From NCBI GenBank assembly GCA_900770015.1, contig CAAGIU010000109.1:1-6401 (forward strand): a DNA stretch of 6,401 nucleotides. Reading direction: 5' to 3'. The notes under the pieces are model-generated. The model was not told the origin of the DNA, ran no database searches, and saw only the letters and a list, made by a program, of their open reading frames with translations. The translations under genes and the position numbers were made by a program. Shown piece by piece: positions 1-6,401 of the stretch. Numbering within the stretch: position 1 is the stretch's first letter; each line of letters opens with the position of its first letter. The DNA is from an uncultured Oscillospiraceae bacterium (GTDB lineage Bacteria > Bacillota_A > Clostridia > Oscillospirales > Oscillospiraceae).

Positions 1-227
1 CATACTGCACGCTTGGGGCAAAAGATCCGCCGAAGCCCGCCGCTCCCATTGTGCGGTGTTGCCCTAAAATAGAGATAAAAATCCGGTTCCAGTTTACTGG
101 ATTCATTCAGTATCCTCTGAAAAGTGCGCACTTCTATACAGGTTTTTCTCCGTATGTGCATTCCGTGTTCCTGTATGCCAACCAAGGATGTCTCCTTGCG
201 TCGCTTTGCGACTTTTTCTGCATATGA
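1..227. other. Non-coding intergenic DNA with short palindromes
   Basis: I see no credible gene here: both strands are broken by stops and the short open frames lack ribosome binding sites or recognisable protein features. The stretch is more AT-rich than the operon to its right. It holds a 6-bp inverted repeat with a 2-nt centre (88-93 with 96-101), a perfect 12-nt palindrome AAGTGCGCACTT (122-133), a distant 7-bp inverted repeat ATACAGG/CCTGTAT (136-142 with 170-176) and two adjacent hairpins described separately. It may be the 3' untranslated region of a gene left of the window, or a structured RNA I do not recognise. Confidence 0.6.
183..217 (+). terminator. Two adjacent hairpins, the second followed by five T
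   Basis: The first hairpin pairs CAAGGA (183-188) with TCCTTG (193-198) around a 4-nt loop. The second pairs GTCGC (200-204) with GCGAC (208-212) around TTT and is followed directly by T5 (213-217). The second has the form of a short intrinsic terminator but its stem is only 5 bp. Together with the strong hairpin at 228-260 it could act as a tandem terminator for a transcript entering from the left, or be part of a structured non-coding RNA. Confidence 0.4.
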
Positions 228-260
228 AAAACGGCGTGACCGCTTTCGTCACGCCGTTTT
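228..260. terminator. Strong bidirectional intrinsic terminator
   Basis: A perfect 13-bp stem joins 228-240 (AAAACGGCGTGAC) to 248-260 (GTCACGCCGTTTT) around the 7-nt loop CGCTTTC. The GC-rich core carries an A-run on its left flank and a T-run on its right, so it can stop transcription from either direction. It most likely ends a transcript that enters from left of the window and insulates the glycan operon promoter about 90 nt downstream. Confidence 0.88.
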
Positions 261-277
261 AACTGCCTTATGAACAT

Positions 278-301
278 CGCCCTTTCCGGCGGCGTTTTTT
301 T
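278..301 (+). terminator. Weak terminator-like hairpin with T7
   Basis: CGCC (278-281) can pair with GGCG (291-294), or in an alternative register with GGCG (288-291), and is followed by seven T (295-301). The T-run is convincing but the stem is only 4 bp, so this may be a backup to the strong terminator just upstream, or chance. Confidence 0.4.
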
Positions 302-347
302 CGGGGTTTGGGAAAGACGGGCAGATTTCGGGGGTTCCAAATTCTCC

Positions 348-376
348 TTGCAGTATTTTGCGTACTGTGATATACT
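348..376 (+). promoter_or_regulatory. Extended -10 sigma70-type promoter of the glycan operon
   Basis: TTGCAG (348-353) is a partial -35 box. It lies 17 nt before TATACT (371-376), which matches the -10 consensus at five of six positions and is preceded by TG one base upstream (368-369), the extended -10 motif that compensates for a weak -35. A second, overlapping TATACT follows at 376-381. Transcription would start near 383, leaving an untranslated leader of about 45 nt before the first gene. No obvious operator is visible around it. Confidence 0.7.
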
Positions 377-428
377 ATACTAAGCTTTATTATGCGTAAC
401 TGCGCGATAATCTACGATCATTCGGGAT

Positions 429-2324
<1,896 letters not shown>

Positions 2325-2335
2325 ACCGGAAAGCA

Positions 2336-2361
2336 GGGGAGCGGAGGAATATGCGCTCCCC
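2336..2361 (+). other. Intercistronic hairpin between dehydratase and glycosyltransferase genes
   Basis: GGGGAGCG (2336-2343) pairs perfectly with CGCTCCCC (2354-2361), 8 bp around a 10-nt loop. No T-run follows, so it is not a standard intrinsic terminator. It could stabilise the upstream mRNA 3' end or reduce expression of the downstream genes. The loop contains most of a GGAGG sequence and an ATG, the start of the small ORF at 2351. A smaller hairpin (2373-2377 with 2382-2386) follows. Confidence 0.55.
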
Positions 2362-2419
2362 GCTTCTGCATTCGCGGAAACCCGCGTCAGCGTCCGTCGA
2401 AAGGAGACAAACGATATGA
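2351..2419 (+). CDS. Possible 22-residue leader or coupling ORF
   Basis: ATG at 2351 is preceded by GGAGG (2343-2347) only 3 nt away, closer than usual. It opens a 22-codon frame beginning MRSPLLHSRK and rich in Arg and Ser. Its TGA (2417-2419) overlaps the ATG of the next gene as ATGA (2416-2419), the arrangement typical of translational coupling. The start site lies in the loop of the 2336-2361 hairpin. I recognise no peptide family. The downstream gene has its own good ribosome binding site, so the frame may be fortuitous. Confidence 0.22.
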   Translation: MRSPLLHSRKPASASVERRQTI

Positions 2420-3678
2420 AGGTTCTCTGGCTTTGCAATATGATGCCCGGCGCGGTGCGGGAAAGCCTGGGCGGCGCCTCCGGCGGAGGGCTTTGGGTGG
2501 ATCATGTGCTGTCGGATCTTCGGAAGCAGGAACATGTGACCCTTCGGATTCTGTGCCCCGGCCCCAAAGTAGCCGGGGGGAGTCTGGATGATTGTACCGA
2601 TTACCGGCTGTTCACCGAGGGAGAGCCTTACCGCTATCTTCCCGGGCTGGAAGCGCAGTTCGGCAGCGTGCTTTTGGATTTTCAGCCGGATGTGATCCAC
2701 ATCTGGGGCACGGAGTACGGCCATACTCTGGCCATGGTCCGGGCGGCGCAGAAGCTGGGGGTATCCGGGCGCATTGCCGTGAGCATTCAGGGCCTTTGCA
2801 GCGTTTACGCGGGCCACTATGCCGAGGGCATCCCGGAGCGGATTCGCAATGCCTTCACTCTGCGGGATGTTCTGCGGCGGGACAATATGGCCATGCAGCA
2901 GAAAAAATTCGCCCTCCGGGGAGAGCTGGAGGTGGAAGCGCTGGAGGGCGTGCACCATGTCATCGGCCGCACCGACTGGGACAGAGCCTGCACGATGCAG
3001 ATGAACCCCGATGCAAAGTACCACTTCTGCAACGAGACATTGCGGGAGACTTTCTATGAAGGCGGCTGGAGTTACGATTCCTGCAAAAAGCACCGCATCT
3101 TTGCCTCCAGCTGTCTGTATCCCATCAAGGGCTTCCACTATCTGCTGGAAGCCATGCCGATGATTCTCAGGCGGTACCCGGACGCGGTCATCAGCGTCAC
3201 CGGCGGCAGTTTTTTTGCCGATTCCTTTTTGGGACGGCTGCGCCAGCAGGCCTATTTCCGCTATCTGCAGCGCTTTTGCAGGCGGAACGGTCTGACGGAT
3301 AAAATCGAGTTCCTGGGGCAGCTGAACGCGGAAGCCATGAAACGTGCGTTCCTGGATGCCAATGTCTTTGTGCTGCCCTCCACCATCGAGAATTCTCCCA
3401 ATTCTCTGGGAGAGGCCATGCTGCTGGGGGTTCCCTGCGTGGCATCCGACGTGGGCGGCGTGACCAATATGCTGCATCCCGGCGAGGGGTATGTCTATCC
3501 GTCCACCGCGCCTTATATGCTGGCCCATGATATCATGGAGGTATTCGCCATGGAGGACCGGGCCGCAGAGCTGGGCGCGGCGGCCAGAGCCCATGCCCGG
3601 AAGACCCACGATCCAGAGAAAAACCTGCGGGATCTTCTGGCAATCTATCGGGAAATTGCGGACCAAGGAGCTGAGTAA
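2416..3678 (+). CDS. Glycosyltransferase, GT-B fold, GT4-like family
   Basis: This is probably a cytoplasmic or membrane-associated retaining glycosyltransferase that adds one sugar from a nucleotide donor to the growing lipid-linked glycan. The 420-residue product has two Rossmann-like halves. The N-terminal acceptor domain starts with a beta strand (MKVLWLC) and a glycine-rich loop GGASGGG (19-25), with HIWGTE at 95-100. The C-terminal donor domain begins near 220 with SSCLYPIKGF (Lys238-Gly239). It carries the family signature E-x7-E (Glu325 and Glu333 in ENSPNSLGE), then GVPCVASDVGGV (338-349), which contacts the donor nucleotide. I chose ATG 2416 because AAGGAG (2401-2406) lies 9 nt upstream; the frame is open further upstream but that part overlaps the dehydratase gene in another frame. 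Its stop abuts the next start. Sugar specificity and linkage are unknown. Confidence 0.9.
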   Translation: MKVLWLCNMMPGAVRESLGGASGGGLWVDHVLSDLRKQEHVTLRILCPGPKVAGGSLDDCTDYRLFTEGEPYRYLPGLEAQFGSVLLDFQPDVIHIWGTEYGHTLAMVRAAQKLGVSGRIAVSIQGLCSVYAGHYAEGIPERIRNAFTLRDVLRRDNMAMQQKKFALRGELEVEALEGVHHVIGRTDWDRACTMQMNPDAKYHFCNETLRETFYEGGWSYDSCKKHRIFASSCLYPIKGFHYLLEAMPMILRRYPDAVISVTGGSFFADSFLGRLRQQAYFRYLQRFCRRNGLTDKIEFLGQLNAEAMKRAFLDANVFVLPSTIENSPNSLGEAMLLGVPCVASDVGGVTNMLHPGEGYVYPSTAPYMLAHDIMEVFAMEDRAAELGAAARAHARKTHDPEKNLRDLLAIYREIADQGAE

Positions 3679-4671
3679 ATGGAACAGGATTTGTTAATCA
3701 GCGTCATCATTCCGGTGTACAAGGTGGAGGACTACCTTGCCAAATGCGTGGATTCCGTCCTGGCCCAGACCTATGGCAATCTGGAAGTGATCCTGGTGGA
3801 CGACGGCTCTCCCGATGGCTGCGGAAAAATCTGCGACGACTATGCCGCCCGGGATCCCCGGGTGAAGGTGATTCACAAGCAGAACGGCGGCCTCAGCAGC
3901 GCCAGAAACGCAGGCATTGATGCGGCATCCGGCGATTATCTGGCCTTTGTGGACAGCGACGACTGGATCGAGCCCGATGCTTTTGATGCCATGCTGTCTG
4001 CCGCCCTGCGGTACCATGTGAAGCTGGTCTGCGCGGGCAGACTGGACGAGGACGCCGGTACGGGGGCGGTGCGGGAAGGACTGTGCCCACAGAAGGAAGA
4101 AGTTGTCAGCGGCAAAGAACTGGTGAGCCGGATTTTTCGCTGGGATCATCTGGATTCCGCCGCCTGGGATAAGCTCTATGCCCGGGAGCTGTTCCAGCAG
4201 ATCCGCTATCCCTTCGGCAGGGTGGTGGAGGATGTACCCACCACCTATCGGATTGCCCTGCTGGCAGGCAGTGCTGTCCTGCTTCCCAAGCGGATCTACC
4301 ATTATCTGCACCGGGAAAACAGCATCACCACCGCTGCGGTATCGGAAAAGACCTTCCATTTCTCTCAGAATGCCGCCCGGGTCTATGCCGATATCCGGGA
4401 GAATTGGCCGGAATTGGAGACGGAAGCCCGATATTTGCGGGTGCGTTCTCTGTACTATAACCTCTGGATGGAGGACAGGGCCTCGGAGGAAGCGAAGAAA
4501 CGGTACGCCGGGAGCTTTGACGATTCCCGCCGGGAGCTGAAAGCGGAGCTGGGCTTTGTACTGGGCTGCAAGCTGTTTACCCGGACGGAAAAGCTGGAGC
4601 TTTCGCTGATGGCTTTGGGACAGTACCATACCTTCCGCAAGCTATACCACCGCATCAAGGACAAGGCATGA
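3679..4671 (+). CDS. Family 2 glycosyltransferase, GT-A fold
   Basis: This is a probable inverting, metal-dependent transferase that adds a sugar to the lipid-linked acceptor on the cytoplasmic side. The N-terminal third is a classic GT2 domain: ISVIIPVYKVEDYL (7-20), VDDGSPDG (40-47) for nucleotide binding, NGGLSSARNAG (69-79) and the metal-binding DSDDW (92-96, the DxD motif). Glu184-Asp185 in VVEDVPTTYR is the usual place of the catalytic-base region, followed by YHYLHRENSIT, a pattern common in WcaA/CpsJ-like enzymes. The C-terminal part (about 230-330) is more variable and mainly helical and charged; it has no clear membrane span. The ATG directly follows the previous stop codon and is preceded by AAGGAG (3665-3670) 8 nt upstream. 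Its TGA overlaps the flippase ATG. At 330 residues it is a normal length and intact. The sugar transferred is unknown. Confidence 0.93.
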   Translation: MEQDLLISVIIPVYKVEDYLAKCVDSVLAQTYGNLEVILVDDGSPDGCGKICDDYAARDPRVKVIHKQNGGLSSARNAGIDAASGDYLAFVDSDDWIEPDAFDAMLSAALRYHVKLVCAGRLDEDAGTGAVREGLCPQKEEVVSGKELVSRIFRWDHLDSAAWDKLYARELFQQIRYPFGRVVEDVPTTYRIALLAGSAVLLPKRIYHYLHRENSITTAAVSEKTFHFSQNAARVYADIRENWPELETEARYLRVRSLYYNLWMEDRASEEAKKRYAGSFDDSRRELKAELGFVLGCKLFTRTEKLELSLMALGQYHTFRKLYHRIKDKA

Positions 4672-6059
4672 AAAAGAACATCAATCGGATCGCTTTTTTT
4701 AATATTCTCAGCATTTTGCTGCTTCAGGGCATCTCCGTCATCTCCTCGCCGATTTTTTCCCGGCTGCTGGGCACTGACGGCTATGGCAACCTGACCTCCT
4801 TCACGGTCTGGGCGGGAATTGCGTGCACGGTTTTCTCCGTGATGACCAACATGACGATTCCCAACGCCAGAGTGGAATATGCGGAAGGGGAGCAGGACGG
4901 CTACCAGTCCTCTGTGATGACGCTGTCGCTGCTGGTGTTTGCGGTGGGCGGCATCCTGATGGCGGCGCTGGCAGGTCCCATATCGGGCTTTCTCAAATTT
5001 GAGAAATACATGGTGGCGCTGCTGCTGGTGCAGGCCTTGGGCGCCTTCGGAACCAACTTCCTGAACAGCAAATTCACCTACGAATTTCAGGCAGACAAAA
5101 ACATGGTGCTCAGCGTCTTCATGGCGGTGGCCACCATGGGACTGTCACTGCTGCTGGTACTTTTGCTGCCGGAGGAGCAGCGGTTTGTGGGGCGCATCCT
5201 GGGCACTGCCATAGTTTATGGCGGGGTGGGCATTGCAGCCTGCGCCTGGATCCTCAGGAGGGGAAAGACCTTCTATCACCCCGGCTACTGGAAATTCTGC
5301 CTGCTGCTGTCTGTGCCCATGGTGTTCCAGAACCTGTCCTATCAGGTTCTGGGAAACAGCGATATTCTGATGCTCAAGCAGATGGTGGGCGCTTCGGATT
5401 CCGGCATTTACAGTCTGGCCTTTACCCTGGCACAGATCATGTTCACCATCTTCACCGCGCTGAACAACAGCTGGACACCCTTCTTCTTTGACGACATGAA
5501 GGAGGGCAGACGGGAAAACGCCGCCCGGCAGGCGGAGCATTTTCTGGAGCTGTTCACGGTTCTCTCCATGGGCTTTGTTCTCCTGTGCCGGGAGGTCTAC
5601 CGGATTTACGCAGATGAGAGCTTCTGGGCCGGTACGCAGCTGCTGCCCATCTTCGTCAGCAGCTATTATGTCAACTTCCTGTGCACCTTCCCGGTAAATT
5701 TCGAGTATTTCCATAAAAAAACCGGCGTGGTCGCCGCGGCGACCATTGGGGCCGCGGTGATCAATCTGGGAATGAATTATGTGTTCATCCTGAAATTCGG
5801 CATGATGGGCGCCGCCGTGGCGACGCTGCTGTCCCACTGCATCCAGTTTGCCATGCACGAGGCCTATTCCCGGCTGGTGCTGGGGAAGAAGAGCTATCCC
5901 TTCAAAATGCTTACCTGGATGAAGTATGCCGCAGCCTATGCTGCCTGCGTGGCGGTCTTTTATCTGCTGCCAGACCGGTGGCTCCTGCGCTGGGGTTTGG
6001 GCGCACTGATCGGCGCTTTTGAATTGTGGCGCATGTGGCAGAGGAAAGGGCTGCTGTGA
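4668..6059 (+). CDS. Wzx-like oligosaccharide flippase, MOP superfamily
   Basis: This is an integral membrane transporter that probably flips an undecaprenyl-diphosphate-linked oligosaccharide from the cytoplasmic to the outer face of the membrane. The 463-residue product is highly hydrophobic, with about 12-14 predicted membrane helices spread over its whole length, beginning near residue 8. Family-like features are the N-terminal ISSPIFSRLLGTDGYGNL segment (about 25-42) and the central NSDILMLKQM...SGIYSLAF region starting at Asn230, typical of the polysaccharide biosynthesis/MOP exporter family. The C-terminus is short and basic (WQRKGLL). Translation is coupled to the upstream transferase by the ATGA overlap at 4668-4671, with AAGGA (4657-4661) 6 nt before the start. 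The flippase in the same operon as two transferases supports export of the glycan they build. A MATE-type drug exporter is unlikely in this context. Confidence 0.92.
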   Translation: MKKNINRIAFFNILSILLLQGISVISSPIFSRLLGTDGYGNLTSFTVWAGIACTVFSVMTNMTIPNARVEYAEGEQDGYQSSVMTLSLLVFAVGGILMAALAGPISGFLKFEKYMVALLLVQALGAFGTNFLNSKFTYEFQADKNMVLSVFMAVATMGLSLLLVLLLPEEQRFVGRILGTAIVYGGVGIAACAWILRRGKTFYHPGYWKFCLLLSVPMVFQNLSYQVLGNSDILMLKQMVGASDSGIYSLAFTLAQIMFTIFTALNNSWTPFFFDDMKEGRRENAARQAEHFLELFTVLSMGFVLLCREVYRIYADESFWAGTQLLPIFVSSYYVNFLCTFPVNFEYFHKKTGVVAAATIGAAVINLGMNYVFILKFGMMGAAVATLLSHCIQFAMHEAYSRLVLGKKSYPFKMLTWMKYAAAYAACVAVFYLLPDRWLLRWGLGALIGAFELWRMWQRKGLL

Positions 6060-6064
6060 ACCGG

Positions 6065-6089
6065 AAGCCAAGCATTTAGGAGGCTTTTT
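6065..6089 (+). terminator. Weak terminator-like hairpin after the operon
   Basis: AAGCC (6065-6069) can pair with GGCTT (6082-6086) around a 12-nt loop, and the T-run extends from 6085 to 6089. The stem is short and the loop large, so termination would be inefficient. It is nevertheless the only candidate between the flippase stop and the tRNA promoter. Operon transcripts may read through into the tRNA unit and end at its strong terminator. Confidence 0.35.
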
Positions 6090-6101
6090 GAGAAAAAGGG
6101 A

Positions 6102-6130
6102 TTGACAAAAACACCCTGACCAGTTATAAT
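6102..6130 (+). promoter_or_regulatory. Perfect-consensus sigma70-type promoter of tRNA-Leu
   Basis: TTGACA (6102-6107) and TATAAT (6125-6130) both match the consensus exactly and are separated by the optimal 17 nt. Transcription would start near 6137, giving a leader of about 5 nt for RNase P to remove before the tRNA. Such a strong promoter is usual for stable RNA genes and gives the tRNA expression independent of the upstream operon. Confidence 0.93.
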
Positions 6131-6142
6131 ATTCAGGCAACT

Positions 6143-6225
6143 GCGAGAGTGTTGGAATGGTAGACAAGCACGTTTGAGGTGCGTGTGGTTACGCCGTGGG
6201 GGTTCGAGTCCCCTCTCTCGCACCA
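6143..6225 (+). tRNA. tRNA-Leu, anticodon GAG, CCA encoded
   Basis: The cloverleaf is complete. The acceptor stem is 6143-6149 with 6215-6221 (7 perfect pairs). The D stem is 6152-6154 with 6165-6167, with GG in the loop. The anticodon stem is 6169-6173 with 6181-6185, and the loop TTGAGGT has GAG at 6176-6178. A class II long variable arm (6186-6197) has a 3-bp stem, and the T stem is 6198-6202 with 6210-6214 around TTCGAGT. The discriminator is A6222, as expected for leucine, and CCA is encoded at 6223-6225. GAG reads CUC and CUU codons. The long variable arm and discriminator A separate it from tRNA-Ser. It has its own promoter and terminator. Its last 19 body nucleotides recur inverted just downstream. 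Confidence 0.97.
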
Positions 6226-6274
6226 AAAAGGAGCCCTTTGGGGCTCCTTTTTTGCGCGAGAGAGGGGACTCGAA
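6203..6274. repeat. 34-bp near-perfect palindrome spanning tRNA tail and terminator
   Basis: The arm 6203-6236 (T-loop, T-stem and acceptor 3' strands of the tRNA, the CCA and the left terminator arm) is complementary to 6241-6274 around a 4-nt loop, on a single axis. Only 6222/6255 and 6224/6253 mismatch. The outer 19 nt (6203-6221 against 6256-6274) are perfect, so 6256-6274 is an inverted copy of the tRNA 3' body. Complementarity ends abruptly at the first base of the T-loop. On the minus strand the copy looks like a tRNA 3' end without CCA. Confidence 0.9.
6229..6253 (+). terminator. Intrinsic terminator of the tRNA-Leu unit
   Basis: GGAGCCC (6230-6236) pairs with GGGCTCC (6241-6247) around TTTG and is followed by T6 (6248-6253). 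An A-run (6225-6229) on the left extends the stem and would let it work on the minus strand too. It starts only a few bases after the encoded CCA, so the precursor has a short 3' trailer. The hairpin is the tip of a much longer palindrome (6203-6274). Confidence 0.92.
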
Positions 6275-6298
6275 AGGCCGGCCCGAGCGCAGCGAGGG

Positions 6299-6327
6299 TG
6301 CAAAACAGTCCGGTGGACTGTTTTGCA
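6299..6327. repeat. Perfect 13-bp hairpin, TGCAAAACAGTCC
   Basis: The arm 6299-6311 pairs perfectly with 6315-6327 around the loop GGT. It lacks a T-run on either side, so it is not an ordinary terminator. The hexamer AGGCCG occurs at 6275-6280 and again at 6327-6332, bracketing it. It is part of the palindrome-rich stretch after the tRNA and probably belongs to a dispersed repeat element. Confidence 0.8.
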
Positions 6328-6344
6328 GGCCGTGGGAGAGTCCC

Positions 6345-6387
6345 TCCGATTTGAGACGCATCCCATAGGGATGTGGATCGAATCGGA
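6345..6387. repeat. Long imperfect hairpin at the right edge
   Basis: Positions 6345-6364 pair with 6368-6387 around the loop ATA. The outer part (6345-6354 with 6378-6387) and the inner part (6357-6364 with 6368-6375) are paired, with two G-T wobbles and a 2-by-2 mismatch at 6355-6356 against 6376-6377. TCGGA (6383-6387) could alternatively pair with TCCGA (6393-6397). No gene or T-run accompanies it. It continues the run of hairpins that starts at 6256, and the structure may extend past the window. Confidence 0.7.
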
Positions 6388-6401
6388 ATCTGTCCGATGC
6401 C

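Noticed and set aside
134..340. Minus-strand open frame of 68 codons in the left intergenic region
   Set aside because: It runs straight through the terminator hairpins at 183-301 and has no recognisable motif or ribosome binding site.
6078..6105. Perfect AGGAGG (6078-6083) followed by TTG at 6088
   Set aside because: The frame ends after six codons and lies over the weak hairpin and the tRNA -35 box, so no gene is supported.
6203..6274. tRNA attachment site of an integrated mobile element
   Set aside because: The repeated tRNA tail is inverted, not direct, and no integrase gene is in the window.
5960..6366. Open frames on both strands over the tRNA region, with peptides such as RERGDSNPHG and RERGLEPPRR
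   Set aside because: These are translations of the tRNA-Leu gene, its terminator and the inverted copy. Peptides of this kind are a familiar annotation artefact of tRNA genes read as protein.

Overview
The window looks like part of a GC-rich Firmicutes chromosome, most likely a gut Clostridia of the Oscillospiraceae/Ruminococcaceae kind. The pointers are AAGGAG-type ribosome binding sites, sigma70-like promoters close to consensus, A/T-flanked intrinsic terminators, CCA encoded in the tRNA gene, and high-GC coding sequence beside more AT-rich intergenic DNA. The taxonomic placement is inference; no marker gene is present.

Layout. Positions 1-428 hold no convincing gene. They contain short palindromes, two adjacent small hairpins (183-217), a strong bidirectional terminator (228-260), a weaker terminator-like element (278-301) and an extended -10 promoter (348-376). 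From about 429 to 6059 there is one plus-strand operon of four genes. They are a membrane-anchored CapD/WbpM/PglF-type UDP-N-acetylhexosamine 4,6-dehydratase (429-2324), a GT-B (GT4-like) glycosyltransferase (2416-3678), a GT-A (GT2) glycosyltransferase (3679-4671) and a Wzx/MOP-type polysaccharide flippase (4668-6059). The last three are packed end to start or overlap by ATGA. The first gap is 91 nt and holds a hairpin and a possible 22-codon coupling ORF. After a weak terminator-like hairpin comes an independent tRNA-Leu(GAG) unit: a perfect TTGACA-17-TATAAT promoter (6102-6130), the tRNA with encoded CCA (6143-6225) and a strong terminator (6229-6253). The right end (6256-6401) is non-coding DNA rich in hairpins and begins with a perfect inverted copy of the last 19 nt of the tRNA body.

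How the genes fit together. The dehydratase would make a UDP-4-keto-6-deoxy-HexNAc precursor. The two glycosyltransferases would extend a lipid-linked oligosaccharide on the cytoplasmic face, and the flippase would move it across the membrane. This is a surface-glycan module (capsule, exopolysaccharide or glycoprotein glycan). No priming phosphoglycosyltransferase, aminotransferase, polymerase or ligase lies in the window.

I see no unknown defence or mobile system. The most unusual structure is the 34-bp near-perfect palindrome that joins the 3' part of the tRNA, its terminator and an antisense tRNA tail, followed by a chain of palindromes that looks like a dispersed repeat element.
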